A DNA stretch of 64,000 bases, taken from assembly GCF_019884785.1 (NCBI RefSeq), contig NZ_CP082326.1:2225355-2289354 (forward strand), in the 5' to 3' direction. The notes under the pieces were generated by a model. The model was not told the DNA's origin, searched no databases, and saw only the letters and a list, made by a program, of their open reading frames with translations. Origin of the DNA: Crassaminicella profunda. Lineage in GTDB: Bacteria; Bacillota; Clostridia; Peptostreptococcales; Thermotaleaceae. How positions within the stretch are numbered: the stretch's first letter is position 1; the number at the start of each line of letters is the position of its first letter. The position numbers were made by a program, and so were the translations under genes. This document shows positions 35,863 through 46,070 of the stretch, one piece after another.

Positions 35863-37233
35863 TTATTTAATAATCTGCGTAACATCCGTTTTATTCAAAT
35901 CATTTATTTTCTTGCTTATGTTTAAAGCAAATACAGCTGTCATTATTGTTGTAAGTAAATCTGCAATTAGTTGCGTATAAATAACACCATCCAATCCAAT
36001 CATCTTAGGTAAAATCAATATTATAGGAATAAAAAAGATCCCTTGTCTTGCCATATTGAGTACACCACCTACCTTTGCCTTTCCAATAGCTAAAAATAAC
36101 GTTGAATAAACAAATTGAAATCCAAAGGAAATGAACATAATGGTATTTGCTTTCAAAGCATGATCTGCAATACAAATAACTGTTATATTATCACTAAACA
36201 TGGAAACAATAAATTTTGAAAAAATGAATATAAGTATTGTCCAAATAATACAAAAGCCTGTAGTCCATTTAAGAGAAACATTTATTGCTTCCCTTAGCCT
36301 TTTATAATTCTTGGCTCCATAATTATATCCTGCAACAGGTTGAAAACCTTTCATGTAACCAAATACAACATAAAATCCTAAGGAAACGATTCTAGTAACA
36401 ATTCCCATAGCCGCTACTGCAGCATCTCCATAGTTACTAGCTGTCATATTTATAAGTCCCATAGCCATGCTTGTAAGTAACTGCAAAATAAGCATTGAAA
36501 TTCCTATCTTAAATATCTGTGCATATATTTCCTTATCTAAACTAAAATATCTAAAGGATACTTTCACATAACTCTTATCTCCAAAAATGTACCTTATATA
36601 AATGAACATAGTCACACTTTGTGCTACTAGAGTAGCAATAGCTGATCCTTTTATTCCTAAATCTAATGTATATATGAATAATGGATCTAAAATTATATTT
36701 AAAATGGTACCTGTAAGCATTGCAGTAAGTGAAATGCTAGCAGCTCCTTGTGATACGGCTAAATTTCCCATTGCTACATTAAATGTACTTACAATTGATG
36801 CAATAATAAATATAATGGCATAAGCTTTCGCATAAGGTAATATGGTTTTAGTGGCTCCCATAAAAACCAAAACTTGATCAATAAAACTCAATAAAAATAT
36901 TGCCAAGATAATCCCGATGCATACACTACTAAATAATGCAATTGACGCAACTCTATTAGCTTTCTTTCCATCTCCTGATCCTAAAAGTCTTGAAATATAA
37001 GACCCGCCTCCACTTCCAAAAGTAAGGCCTACTCCTGAAAAAATAAGTTGTATAGGAAATGCTACGAATACTGCAGCCATAGCACTTGTTCCAAGTCCTC
37101 CTACAAAGTAGGCATCCACAACATTATAAAATGCAGTTACAAGCATAGCTACAATCATAGGTATTCCAAACTTTAATAAGACTTTTGAAATATTTCCTTC
37201 ACTCATTAATTTGATTCTACTCTTTCCGTTCAT
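35863..37233 (-). CDS. MATE family efflux transporter
   Basis: A 456-residue membrane protein with twelve predicted spans in two similar halves. The N-half begins FGIPMIVAMLVTAFYNVVDAYFVGGLGTSAMAA, the typical MATE signature, and the C-half has GFQPVAGYNYGAKNYKR. It exports cationic drugs or metabolites by Na+ or H+ exchange. Divergent to it is an AraC-type regulator gene with an operator-like direct repeat in the shared spacer. The substrate cannot be inferred. Confidence 0.93.
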   Translation of the reverse strand: MNGKSRIKLMSEGNISKVLLKFGIPMIVAMLVTAFYNVVDAYFVGGLGTSAMAAVFVAFPIQLIFSGVGLTFGSGGGSYISRLLGSGDGKKANRVASIALFSSVCIGIILAIFLLSFIDQVLVFMGATKTILPYAKAYAIIFIIASIVSTFNVAMGNLAVSQGAASISLTAMLTGTILNIILDPLFIYTLDLGIKGSAIATLVAQSVTMFIYIRYIFGDKSYVKVSFRYFSLDKEIYAQIFKIGISMLILQLLTSMAMGLINMTASNYGDAAVAAMGIVTRIVSLGFYVVFGYMKGFQPVAGYNYGAKNYKRLREAINVSLKWTTGFCIIWTILIFIFSKFIVSMFSDNITVICIADHALKANTIMFISFGFQFVYSTLFLAIGKAKVGGVLNMARQGIFFIPIILILPKMIGLDGVIYTQLIADLLTTIMTAVFALNISKKINDLNKTDVTQIIK

Positions 37234-37428
37234 AATAAATTCTCCTTTCTAATTAACTATTGATATTGATTGTTTTTTTCACTTGAAAATTGTTTTCTGT
37301 ATGTATTTTATGACATAATGCCTATCAAATCAATATGCTAATACACACTCAATATTCAAATCAACAAAGCCCTTACATCCCTTATAAATACTGAATTTAC
37401 ATTATATTATTTAAAAGATTATTTGTAA

Positions 37429-37486
37429 TATGATGATATTATCTTGTTATATGGTGATATCTTTTTTGGTAAAGTAAGGATATAAT
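37429..37486 (+). promoter_or_regulatory. Direct repeat and -10 box upstream of the AraC-type gene
   Basis: TATGATGATAT (37429-37439) and TATGGTGATAT (37450-37460) are direct repeats spaced 21 bp, two turns of the helix, as expected for AraC-family operators. A TATAAT follows at 37481-37486, so the second repeat would touch the -35 region. The rest of the 361-base MATE-AraC spacer (37234-37594) shows no other clear signal. Confidence 0.5.
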
Positions 37487-37594
37487 TAGAAATATGAAAA
37501 TAAAAGAAATCATTTTTATATAGACAATTACTATACACGAATAATATATTTCAACATTGAAAGAATACTAACAAAAAACTAGGAGGAAACTGTT

Positions 37595-38572
37595 TTGATC
37601 AAATCTCTTGGAAACTATTATGCAAGTGCATTTACTCAACTCAACTTTATATATATCCCTCAATTGTCCCACCCTCGCGATCATATGTATAAAATGTCAC
37701 CAACTCATGGAGAAGGAACCATTCGTCAAATTAATTGTAATGACCTATTTTTTGTATTAATTGCAGATTTTACACCAAGAGAGAATTTCGTACGCATCTC
37801 TCAAATCCGTGAGGATTATTTAGAAATAAGTCAATTTGAAACAGATTCTAGTTCTTTTAAAGTAGGCGGAAAAAAACTAAATCATGTTGAGAAAGGTATC
37901 TGCTGTTATATCAATACTAGCAAAACTGTGTATACTCATTGTGAAGAAAAAAAACCTACCCGCTTTACTAAAATATTGATCACACAAGATTATTACGATA
38001 GCTTTTTAAAAAAACGTTTTGGAGATGGGTATACAAATCCTAAAGATGCTGTTCATTTTTTATCACAAAACCCAAATTTACCAGAGTTAAATTATATTTT
38101 TCAGCAAATTAGGGATTGTAAAGCACAGGGAAATTCCCAGCAATTATATTTTGAAAGTAAAGTGTTAGAGATTTTATCCCTTGTTACAGATAATTTAGAA
38201 CAAAGCAAAAAGAGAATCCATCTAAGTGTAAGACTTGATAAAAAAGATTTGCGAGGATTAAAAAAAGTAGTTCACTTTATAAAAAAAGACTTATCGGCTT
38301 ACCCTTCTATCATCCAATTAAGTAAAATCGCCAATATGAGTACCACAAGATTTCAAATGGCTTTTAAGCAAACTTACGGAACAACCGTTTATAATTTCTT
38401 AAAAGAAATACGTATGAACTATGCTCTTTTACTACTAAAAGATTCAGATTACAGTATCAAAGATATTGCAGCAAAAGTTGGTTATGCCAACGCTGGACAC
38501 TTTGCAGGAATTTTCAAAAAAACCTATGCCATAAAACCAAAAGAGTACCGAACCCTCCATCAGATAAAATAA
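37595..38572 (+). CDS. AraC family transcriptional regulator
   Basis: A 325-residue regulator. The start is TTG at 37595, eight bases after AGGAGG. Residues 1-215 form an effector or dimerisation part without close resemblance to a known sensor (two close cysteines in KGICCYINTS). The C-terminal double helix-turn-helix (about 225-322) is clear: SIIQLSKIANMSTTRFQMAFKQ and the AraC signature KDIAAKVGYANAGHFAGIFKKTY. It probably controls the divergent MATE gene or itself. Confidence 0.9.
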   Translation: MIKSLGNYYASAFTQLNFIYIPQLSHPRDHMYKMSPTHGEGTIRQINCNDLFFVLIADFTPRENFVRISQIREDYLEISQFETDSSSFKVGGKKLNHVEKGICCYINTSKTVYTHCEEKKPTRFTKILITQDYYDSFLKKRFGDGYTNPKDAVHFLSQNPNLPELNYIFQQIRDCKAQGNSQQLYFESKVLEILSLVTDNLEQSKKRIHLSVRLDKKDLRGLKKVVHFIKKDLSAYPSIIQLSKIANMSTTRFQMAFKQTYGTTVYNFLKEIRMNYALLLLKDSDYSIKDIAAKVGYANAGHFAGIFKKTYAIKPKEYRTLHQIK

Positions 38573-38609
38573 TCTATATCTATTATGAAATTTTGAGATA
38601 CTTTTGCTT

Positions 38610-38642
38610 ATTTTTTGATCATTTTTTGATTATTTTTTGTTA
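38610..38642. repeat. Three tandem 11-bp repeats
   Basis: ATTTTTTGATC, ATTTTTTGATT and ATTTTTTGTTA follow one another without spacer. The 11-bp period puts the T-tracts on one helix face, which could bend DNA upstream of the aminotransferase promoter or bind a regulator. Function not known. Confidence 0.5.
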
Positions 38643-38660
38643 AATAACCCTATTAACTAC

Positions 38661-38689
38661 TTGACGATTTATCCTTTGTCTGCTAACAT
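38661..38689 (+). promoter_or_regulatory. Putative promoter of the aminotransferase gene
   Basis: TTGACG (38661-38666) and TAACAT (38684-38689) are 17 bases apart, about 90 bases before the start codon. The -10 box is a weak match. A TTGACA at about 38705 has no -10 at a good distance. Confidence 0.4.
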
Positions 38690-38777
38690 AGTATTATTAC
38701 AATTTTGACACAATTCGCCATAATATGAACATAGCCCTATTAAATTAGGAATTTTATGGTGCAAACTAGGAGGACCT

Positions 38778-39974
38778 ATGGAAAATTTTTCTAAAAGAAT
38801 TACATCTATGCAAGCATCACCCATTCGAAAATTAGCCCCTTATGCTGATCAAGCAAAAGCAGATGGGAAAAAAATATATCATCTGAATATTGGGCAACCT
38901 GATATTGAAACACCCCAAAATTTCATGGAAGCCATAAAGAATTTTGATGAAAAAGTATTAGCCTATACTTCATCACAAGGAATTCCTGAATTAATTAAAG
39001 CAGTGATTAAATACTACAAAAAATATGATATGCATTTTGAAAATGATGAAATCCTCATCACAAACGGAGGAAGTGAAGCTCTTCTTTTTACACTATTAGC
39101 TATTGCAGATTATGGAGATGAGGTAATTATCCCTGAACCCTTCTATACAAACTATGCTGGATTCAATGCTATAGCAGGTATAAAAACTGTTCCACTTATA
39201 ACAGAAGCTTCTTCGGGTTTTCATTTACCAAAAAAAGAAGAAATTGAAAAATTAATCACCCATAAAACAAAAGCCATACTCATAACGAATCCTGGAAATC
39301 CAACAGGTGCTGTTTTTACAAAAGAAGAAGTAAACTTACTAGCTGATATTGCAAAAGAACATAATTTATTTATTATCTCTGATGAAGTCTATAGAGAATT
39401 TGTATATAATGGTCTAAAATTTAAAAGCTTCGGTTGTATTCCTCATATAAAAGATCAAGTAATATTGATTGATAGTGTATCCAAAAGATTTAGTGCTTGT
39501 GGTGCAAGAATCGGTGCTATTTTAAGTAAAAACAAAAAATTAATGGCTCAGATTTTAAAAATCTGTCAAGGACGACTATGCTGTCCTACCCTTGAACAAA
39601 TTGGTGCAACAGCCCTTTATGATGTTCCTGAAGACTACTTTAAAAACGTACATGCTGAATATCAAAAAAGAAGAGATATTCTTTATCGTAAGCTACAAGA
39701 AATTCCAGGTGTCATTTGTCAAAATCCAGAGGGAGCTTTTTATGTAATTGCAAAGCTACCTGTTGAAAATGCTGAAGAATTTGTAATATGGTTATTAAAG
39801 GATTTTGACTTGAACGGTGAAACCGTTATGTTTGCACCTGCTCAAGGATTCTACACCACGCCAAATGCTGGAAAGAACGAAGTAAGAATCGCATACATTT
39901 TGAATGAAAAGGATCTAAAAAGAGCCATGGATATCTTAAAAATCGCTCTTGAGAAATATCCTAAAAAGAAATAA
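38778..39974 (+). CDS. Pyridoxal phosphate-dependent aminotransferase (class I/II, AspC/AraT-like)
   Basis: A 398-residue fold-type I aminotransferase. Visible marks are LNIGQPDIETP, the ITNGGSEALL cofactor loop, ITNPGNPTGAVFT, ISDEVYREFVYNG, the PLP lysine in LIDSVSKRFSACGARIG and the C-terminal substrate arginine in NEVRIAYIL. It moves amino groups between an amino acid and 2-oxoglutarate or pyruvate; the specific donor is not clear from sequence. AGGAGG lies six bases before the ATG. It stands alone between an AraC gene and a converging SEC-C gene. Confidence 0.9.
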   Translation: MENFSKRITSMQASPIRKLAPYADQAKADGKKIYHLNIGQPDIETPQNFMEAIKNFDEKVLAYTSSQGIPELIKAVIKYYKKYDMHFENDEILITNGGSEALLFTLLAIADYGDEVIIPEPFYTNYAGFNAIAGIKTVPLITEASSGFHLPKKEEIEKLITHKTKAILITNPGNPTGAVFTKEEVNLLADIAKEHNLFIISDEVYREFVYNGLKFKSFGCIPHIKDQVILIDSVSKRFSACGARIGAILSKNKKLMAQILKICQGRLCCPTLEQIGATALYDVPEDYFKNVHAEYQKRRDILYRKLQEIPGVICQNPEGAFYVIAKLPVENAEEFVIWLLKDFDLNGETVMFAPAQGFYTTPNAGKNEVRIAYILNEKDLKRAMDILKIALEKYPKKK

Positions 39975-40014
39975 AAAAAAACACATTCCTTTACTAGGGA
40001 ATGTGTTTTTTTTA
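39973..40014. terminator. Bidirectional terminator between the aminotransferase and SEC-C genes
   Basis: AAAAACACATTCC and GGGAATGTGTTTTT form a long stem with a 7-base loop, with A and T tracts on either side. It serves both converging genes. Confidence 0.9.
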
Positions 40015-40512
40015 TTATTTTCCACAACATTTTTTATATTTTTTACCGCTTCCACAAGGACAGGGGTCATTTCTTCCTACCTTATTCTCTTTTACAACGG
40101 TTTTAGCTGTTCTTTGTACTTTTGTTATTTCTTTTCTTTTTTGTTCATCTAATATTTCATCCCATTGTGGAAGAGTATATAAATAATCTGCTTTTGCTTC
40201 TAGCATATTATAGTAAAGCTTTTCAAAATCAATATCTAACTTTACAGCACTATCCTCTGTAATCTCTTCTAAATCTAATTTTTCCTTCAAACTTTCATTG
40301 ATTCCATCTAAAAAACCCATAATATATTCATTAGAAGTCTCATATTCCCCCGTTAATTCCTTTACTACCCCTTCAAAGGCTTGACCATGATTTTCTAAAA
40401 CATTTTCATAGATTTTTTTCTCTGTCTTTGCATATTCATTCCAAAATTTATCAAAACTTTGTTGTGTTTCATGTTCATATGCTATTGTTCTCCAATTTTC
40501 AACTAAACTCAT
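40015..40512 (-). CDS. SEC-C metal-binding domain protein
   Basis: A 165-residue protein. The last 20 residues contain the zinc-binding SEC-C motif [18 protein letters not shown], as at the C-terminus of SecA. Residues 1-135 are helical and acidic and resemble no function I can name. Members of this group may bind SecB-type or ribosomal partners, but a role is not established. The gene is single, with a terminator after it. Confidence 0.85.
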   Translation of the reverse strand: MSLVENWRTIAYEHETQQSFDKFWNEYAKTEKKIYENVLENHGQAFEGVVKELTGEYETSNEYIMGFLDGINESLKEKLDLEEITEDSAVKLDIDFEKLYYNMLEAKADYLYTLPQWDEILDEQKRKEITKVQRTAKTVVKENKVGRNDPCPCGSGKKYKKCCGK

Positions 40513-40586
40513 ACATCCTTCTCCTTTTTATTAAAAGTTTTATCCATAGAATTTTACCACATAATACATCCTATGTCACCTTAAAC

Positions 40587-41876
40587 TTAAACAATTCTTT
40601 TCAACGCATTGAAACTAGCTACTATAGTCTTTTCTATATCTTCTTCGCTGTGAGCCGCTGAAATAAAAGAAGCTTCAAACTGTGATGGTGCTAAATAAAT
40701 GCCTTGCTTTAGCATCTCCTCAAAGTAAACACTAAACTTGTTGGTGTCACTGCTCATGGCTGTTTTAAAGTCAACAACTTCTTTTTCTGTAAAGAAAATA
40801 GACTGCATAGCTCCTACACGATTAAAGGCTGCCTTTACTCCAAGTTTTTGTGCATTTTCTTTTAATCCATCCGCTAAAATTTTAGATTTTTTTTCTAATT
40901 GGTCATAAATCTCTGGATGATCTCTTAATATCTTAAGTGTTACATATCCTGCAGTCATAGCTAGTGGATTTCCAGATAAAGTTCCTGCTTGATAAACAGG
41001 TCCTATAGGAGATATTTTTTCCATAATCTCTCTTTTTCCTCCATAAGCACCTACAGGAAGACCTCCTCCAATAATTTTTCCAAAGGTCGTAATATCGGGT
41101 TTCACATTATATAGACTTTGAGCACAATGGAAAGACACTCTAAATCCTGTCATTACCTCATCTATAATCAACAACGCCCCATATTCTTCCGTTATTTTTC
41201 TTAAAGCATTCATAAAGGATTGTGTAGCTGGTACAACCCCCATATTTCCAGCTATAGGCTCAACAATTACTCCAGCTATATCTTCCCCATACTCTTTAAA
41301 AATTTCTTTTAATGTCTCTATATCATTATATTGTGCTGTAATAGTATTTTTTGCAATATCCTCTGGAACCCCTGGACTATTTGGTACCCCAAATGTTAGA
41401 GCCCCTGATCCTGCTTTAATGAGTAGACTATCTGAATGTCCATGATAGTTTCCTTCAAACTTTACAATCATTTTTCTTCCAGTATATCCTCTTGCAAGTC
41501 TTAATGCACTCATAGTTGCCTCAGTTCCAGAATTAACCATTCTGATTAATTCCACAGAAGGTACTGCCTCACAAACTAATTTTGAAAGCTTTGTTTCAAT
41601 CTCTGTAGGCGCACCATAGCTTGTTCCTAAATCTATAACTTTTTTAAGGGCTTCTGTCACTTCCTCATGAGCATGTCCTAAAATCAAAGGACCCCATGAT
41701 CCTACATAATCAATATATTCATTGCCATCTACATCATAAATCTTACTTCCCTTTCCCTTCGTGATAAATGGAGGGTCCATAGAAACAGATGAAAATGCCC
41801 TTACAGGACTGTTTACACCACCAGGAATAACTTCTTTTGCTTCTTCAAACAATATTTTTGACTTTTGAAAGTTCAT
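40587..41876 (-). CDS. hemL: Glutamate-1-semialdehyde 2,1-aminomutase
   Basis: A 429-residue PLP enzyme that makes 5-aminolevulinate in the C5 tetrapyrrole route. It shows the N-terminal [40 protein letters not shown] and the PLP lysine in [16 protein letters not shown]. It starts three bases after the hemB stop codon and is the last gene of the long corrin-heme cluster. With hemA in the same cluster, 5-aminolevulinate comes from glutamyl-tRNA rather than from glycine. Confidence 0.97.
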   Translation of the reverse strand: MNFQKSKILFEEAKEVIPGGVNSPVRAFSSVSMDPPFITKGKGSKIYDVDGNEYIDYVGSWGPLILGHAHEEVTEALKKVIDLGTSYGAPTEIETKLSKLVCEAVPSVELIRMVNSGTEATMSALRLARGYTGRKMIVKFEGNYHGHSDSLLIKAGSGALTFGVPNSPGVPEDIAKNTITAQYNDIETLKEIFKEYGEDIAGVIVEPIAGNMGVVPATQSFMNALRKITEEYGALLIIDEVMTGFRVSFHCAQSLYNVKPDITTFGKIIGGGLPVGAYGGKREIMEKISPIGPVYQAGTLSGNPLAMTAGYVTLKILRDHPEIYDQLEKKSKILADGLKENAQKLGVKAAFNRVGAMQSIFFTEKEVVDFKTAMSSDTNKFSVYFEEMLKQGIYLAPSQFEASFISAAHSEEDIEKTIVASFNALKRIV

Positions 41877-41879
41877 CTT

Positions 41880-42854
41880 TTATTCCTCCCTTAACCATTT
41901 AGCAGCATCTTTGGCATGATATGTAATGATAATATCTGCTCCTGCTCTTTTCATAGATAATAATTTTTCTAAAACAATTCTTTTTTCATCAATTAAACCT
42001 TGTTCTGCTGCCGCCTTGATCATTGCATATTCACCACTTACATTATAGGCTGCTAAAGGCATATTGAAATTATCTTTTACTCTTCTAATCACATCTAAAT
42101 AAGAAAGGGCCGGTTTGACCATAACAATATCTGCACCTTCTTCTATATCTAGTTCAACTTCTCTTAATGCTTCATCACTATTAGCAGGATCCATTTGATA
42201 GCTTTTTCTGTCTCCACATTCTGGTGCTGAATTGGCAGCCGCTCTAAATGGTCCGTAAAAAGCAGAAGCATATTTTGCACTATAAGCCATCACAGAAACT
42301 TCACTAAATCCATTTCTATCTAAAGCACTTCGAATAGCACCTACTCTTCCATCCATCATATCTGAAGGAGCTACCATATCCGCACCTGCTTTTGCATGAG
42401 ATAGAGCAATTTTTGATAGATATTCTAAAGTTTCATCATTGTCTACATAACCATCTCTTAAAATACCACAATGTCCATGATCAGTATATTGGCACATACA
42501 TATATCTGTAATAACTAATAAGTCCTTATTGATTCTTTTTATTTCTCTTATTGCTCTTTGAACAATTCCATCATCACTGTATGCTTCACTTCCAAAGCTA
42601 TCTTTTTTATTAGGTAATCCAAATAAAATTACTGCTTTTATTCCTAAATTTATAATTTCATCTATTTCATTTTTTAACATATCAATAGAAAAGTGATAAT
42701 TATTTGAAAGACTTTCTATCTCTTGTTTTATCCCTTCCCCTTCTACTACAAATAATGGATAGATAAAATCATTTACATTTAGTACTGTTTCTTGTATCAA
42801 TCCTCTTATAGCAGCGTTTCTTCTTAATCTTCTTGGTCTATTTAGTAAATTCAT
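41880..42854 (-). CDS. hemB: Porphobilinogen synthase (5-aminolevulinate dehydratase)
   Basis: A 324-residue enzyme that joins two 5-aminolevulinates to porphobilinogen. The zinc-site cysteines are present in DICMCQYTDHGHCGIL, and both Schiff-base lysines are visible in SAKYASAFYGPFR and VMVKPALSYLDVI. It has a Zn-type, not Mg-type, active site. It lies between cobA-hemD and hemL on the same strand with very short spacers. Confidence 0.97.
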   Translation of the reverse strand: MNLLNRPRRLRRNAAIRGLIQETVLNVNDFIYPLFVVEGEGIKQEIESLSNNYHFSIDMLKNEIDEIINLGIKAVILFGLPNKKDSFGSEAYSDDGIVQRAIREIKRINKDLLVITDICMCQYTDHGHCGILRDGYVDNDETLEYLSKIALSHAKAGADMVAPSDMMDGRVGAIRSALDRNGFSEVSVMAYSAKYASAFYGPFRAAANSAPECGDRKSYQMDPANSDEALREVELDIEEGADIVMVKPALSYLDVIRRVKDNFNMPLAAYNVSGEYAMIKAAAEQGLIDEKRIVLEKLLSMKRAGADIIITYHAKDAAKWLREE

Positions 42855-42870
42855 CTTAAGTCCCCCCTAT

Positions 42871-44397
42871 TTACTGATTATACTCATTATTGATAGCTGT
42901 AACAAGACCATCAATTGTAAAAGCTTTTGCCTTTATATCTATATTTAGTCCCAGTTTTTTTGCAGTTTCTTCAGTAATAGGACCAATAGAAGCCATTTTC
43001 TTCCCTTCTAATAATTCTTTGTTATTCTCTCCTAAAATTTCAATGAAATTTCTAACTGTAGAAGAACTTGTAAATGTAATGACATCTACATTTTTATCTT
43101 TAAGGATAGCAATAAGCTTTTCTTGATCCTGTTTTGGAATCACTGTACGATAAATGTGAATATCATCTACAACAGCCCCTAGATTTTTCAATTCTTTAAC
43201 TAAAATTTCTCTAGCAATATCTGCTCTTGGTAAAAGAATATGCTCCCCTTCTTTAATTTTATCTTTTAAACCATGAATAATGGCTTCTGCTCTATATTCT
43301 TCAGGTACATATTCAATCATGAGCCCTTTATCTTCTAAAACTTTCGCAGTGGCAGGTCCTATAGCTACAAGTTTTGCATTTAAAAGACTTCTTATATCCA
43401 TATTTAGTTTTTTCATTCGATTAAAAAATGCAGCTACACCATTCACACTAGTAAATATAATCCATTTGTATTTTTCTATTTGTCCTAATGCTTGATCTAT
43501 TATATCAAAGCTTTCAGGCTTTTCAATTTTTATCGTTGGAAATTCTACTGCTTCAGCCCCTAAATCTTCAAGCTTTTTAGATAAATGGCTTGCTTGTTGT
43601 CTTGTTCTTGTTACCAAAACCTTTTTCCCAAATAAAGGTTTATTTTCATGCCATCTTAAACTTTCAGATAAATTTACTACTTCTCCCACAATAATAATAG
43701 ATGGATTTTTTAGTCCTTTTTCCATGACCTTTTGATGAATATTATTAAGAGTTCCTTCAACCTTTTTTTGTTCCGTAGTCGTTCCCCTCATAATCACCGC
43801 TACTGGCCTTTCTGGGCTTTGTCCATATTTTATAAGGCTTTGACAAATTTTATCTAAGTTTTTTATACCCATTAAAAATATAAGGGTTCCTTCTAATTTT
43901 GCTAAAGCTTCATAATCTACAGAGCTTTCTTCTTTTGTTGGATCTTCATTCCCTGTAATCACATGAAATGATGAGCTTACATTTCTATGGGTTACAGGTA
44001 TTCCTGCATATGCTGGTACAGATATAGCTGAAGTAATACCAGGAACGATTTCAAAGCTAATCCCATTTGCTCTTAATTCTTTTCCTTCTTCTCCACCTCT
44101 ACCAAACACAAATGGATCTCCACCCTTTAGTCTAGCAACAACTTTTCCTTCTAATCCTTTTTTCACAAGGAGCTGGTTAATTTCTTCTTGGGTATACGCA
44201 TGATTATTTGGAGCTTTTCCAACATAAATCAGTTCAGCATCTTCCCTTGCAAATTTTAATAATTTAGGACTTGCCAATCGATCATATAATACCACATCAG
44301 CCTTTTGAATACATTCTATACCCTTAAGGGTAATGAGTTTATAATCTCCAGGGCCTGCTCCTATCAGAAATACTTTTCCTACCCCCACACTAATCAC
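42871..44397 (-). CDS. cobA: Uroporphyrinogen-III C-methyltransferase fused to uroporphyrinogen-III synthase (CobA-HemD)
   Basis: A 508-residue fusion. Residues 1-245 are a SUMT domain with VFLIGAGPGDYKLITLKG, the LKGGDPFVFGRGGEE loop and the PGITSAISVPAYAGIPVTHR motif; it methylates uroporphyrinogen III to precorrin-2. Residues 255-500 are a HemD domain that closes and inverts the tetrapyrrole. Such fusions are known in clostridia. The frame overlaps hemC by eight bases; the exact start (GTG at 44397 or a GTG three codons later) is uncertain. Confidence 0.94.
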   Translation of the reverse strand: MISVGVGKVFLIGAGPGDYKLITLKGIECIQKADVVLYDRLASPKLLKFAREDAELIYVGKAPNNHAYTQEEINQLLVKKGLEGKVVARLKGGDPFVFGRGGEEGKELRANGISFEIVPGITSAISVPAYAGIPVTHRNVSSSFHVITGNEDPTKEESSVDYEALAKLEGTLIFLMGIKNLDKICQSLIKYGQSPERPVAVIMRGTTTEQKKVEGTLNNIHQKVMEKGLKNPSIIIVGEVVNLSESLRWHENKPLFGKKVLVTRTRQQASHLSKKLEDLGAEAVEFPTIKIEKPESFDIIDQALGQIEKYKWIIFTSVNGVAAFFNRMKKLNMDIRSLLNAKLVAIGPATAKVLEDKGLMIEYVPEEYRAEAIIHGLKDKIKEGEHILLPRADIAREILVKELKNLGAVVDDIHIYRTVIPKQDQEKLIAILKDKNVDVITFTSSSTVRNFIEILGENNKELLEGKKMASIGPITEETAKKLGLNIDIKAKAFTIDGLVTAINNEYNQ

Positions 44398-45322
44398 CTA
44401 CCTCAATATTTTTTAAAATCTCTTCTCCGCCCTTTTCTAGGCTCAACTTAGCCATTTTTATTCCTAATGCTTCACATTGATTTTTCTCACAGCAGTCCTC
44501 AAGTTTTATTAGTTTTTTCCCATCTGGTGCGGCTATTACTGTAGTCATAAAAATTTTATCTTCTTTTAACGTCGTATATGCACCAATAGGTACATGACAC
44601 CCTCCATTAAGTGTTCTCATAAAGCTTCTTTCAGCTTTTACTGCCAATTCAACATTCGGATTATTTAATGTCTTTACAACAGATTCTACAAATAGATCAT
44701 TTTTTCTAATCTGAATCCCTAATGCTCCTTGTCCAACGGCTGGTACACACACCTCTTCTGAGATAAATTCTGATATCTCACTTTTCCATCCCATTCTCAT
44801 AATCCCTGCAGCAGCAAGAATTACACCATCTAAATTCATGGTTTCTATTTTTTCCATTCTTGTCTTTATATTTCCACGAATAGGCTCTATCACAAAATCA
44901 GGTCTATAATATAATAATTGGGCAGCTCTTCTTAAACTACTTGTACCAATTCTTGCTCCTGTTGGTAATTTATCAAGACTCAAACCATTTTTACTGATTA
45001 AAATATCTCTCGTATCTTCTCTATCTGTAATGGCTCCAATGATTAAATCATCTACCATTTCTGTTGGTACATCCTTCATACTGTGTACTGCTAGATCAAT
45101 ATGACCATTTAAAAGGGCTGCTTCAATTTCCTTTACAAACAACCCCTTCCCACCTATTTTGTCTAATGTCTTATCTAAAATTTTATCTCCAATAGTCTTA
45201 ATTTTTACAACCTCATATTCATATTGAGGAAATTTCTCTTTTAATCGATCAATCACCCAATAGGTTTGTTTTAGCGCAAGTTCACTCGCCCTCGAACCCA
45301 GAATAATTTTCTTTTTTGTCAT
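44390..45322 (-). CDS. hemC: Hydroxymethylbilane synthase
   Basis: A 310-residue porphobilinogen deaminase. The start KKIILGSRASELALKQT, the SMKDVPTEM loop and the C-terminal dipyrromethane cofactor cysteine in LNGGCHVPIGAY are all present. The ATG at 45322 fits the AAAAGGTGA site, whereas the GTG three codons upstream lies inside that site. It makes the linear tetrapyrrole that the HemD domain of the next gene cyclises. Confidence 0.96.
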   Translation of the reverse strand: MTKKKIILGSRASELALKQTYWVIDRLKEKFPQYEYEVVKIKTIGDKILDKTLDKIGGKGLFVKEIEAALLNGHIDLAVHSMKDVPTEMVDDLIIGAITDREDTRDILISKNGLSLDKLPTGARIGTSSLRRAAQLLYYRPDFVIEPIRGNIKTRMEKIETMNLDGVILAAAGIMRMGWKSEISEFISEEVCVPAVGQGALGIQIRKNDLFVESVVKTLNNPNVELAVKAERSFMRTLNGGCHVPIGAYTTLKEDKIFMTTVIAAPDGKKLIKLEDCCEKNQCEALGIKMAKLSLEKGGEEILKNIEVGD

Positions 45323-45413
45323 TCTTTTCACCTTTTCATCTATAATTTTGACTATAGCTGTTCGCCTTTTTCATTTTTATAAGAACTACATTTGTAAATA
45401 AAACTCATGATTA

Positions 45414-46070
45414 CTAGAGAATATCTATATCCTTTATCATATTTTGATATAACTTCATAACGGATTTTTGTATATCTTTGATTTCTCCATCTTTATATCT
45501 TTTAAGTAAATCACTATATACAATTCTTTTAAAAATATTTCTTCTTATATGAATGTCATCAATCTCTTTTAAAGCAATCTTTCTTAAATCCCCTAAAGCA
45601 CTGATAAACTCCGTATACTCTTCTCCAAAAATTTCTTCTAACTCTTCTCTTATTTTTTTAGATAACATAGGACTTTTTCCATTAGTTGAAATAGTTACCT
45701 GTAAATCTCCTCTTCTTATAACGCTAGGCACAACAAAATCACATTCACAAGGATTGTCAATCACATTCACAAGAACACCCTCATTTCTTGCCTCTTCTAT
45801 ACAAATTTCATTTACTTTCCCTTGGTTCGTTGCAATAAATGCTAAGAAGTTTCCTTTTATATCTCCAACAGTATAAGATCTTTCTATCAGCTCTATTTTT
45901 TTCTCTAGCTGTAATTCCTTCAATCTATTTGTATGCTTAAGACTTATAACTTTAACTTTTGCACCACACGTTAAGAGAGAAATCACTTTTCTTTCTGCTA
46001 CCTTTCCCCCACCAATAACAATACATTTTTTTTCACATACATCTAGCATAATAGGGTAGTATTTATCCAT
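45414..46070 (-). CDS. Precorrin-2 dehydrogenase / sirohydrochlorin synthase (SirC/Met8-like)
   Basis: A 218-residue NAD-dependent protein with the CysG N-terminal fold: YYPIMLDVCEKKCIVIGGGKVAERK, AFIATNQGKVNEI and the VPSVIRRGDLQVTISTNGKSPMLSKKIREELE signature. It oxidises precorrin-2 to sirohydrochlorin. The ATG at 46070 overlaps the cobK stop (ATGGATAA), which suggests coupled translation. Whether it also inserts cobalt or iron, as Met8 can, is not clear from sequence; no separate chelatase is in the window. Confidence 0.85.
   Translation of the reverse strand: MDKYYPIMLDVCEKKCIVIGGGKVAERKVISLLTCGAKVKVISLKHTNRLKELQLEKKIELIERSYTVGDIKGNFLAFIATNQGKVNEICIEEARNEGVLVNVIDNPCECDFVVPSVIRRGDLQVTISTNGKSPMLSKKIREELEEIFGEEYTEFISALGDLRKIALKEIDDIHIRRNIFKRIVYSDLLKRYKDGEIKDIQKSVMKLYQNMIKDIDIL

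Noticed and set aside
35789-35980. 63-codon plus-strand frame at the end of the MATE gene
   Set aside because: It overlaps both the MATE coding end and the structured element and has no coding character.
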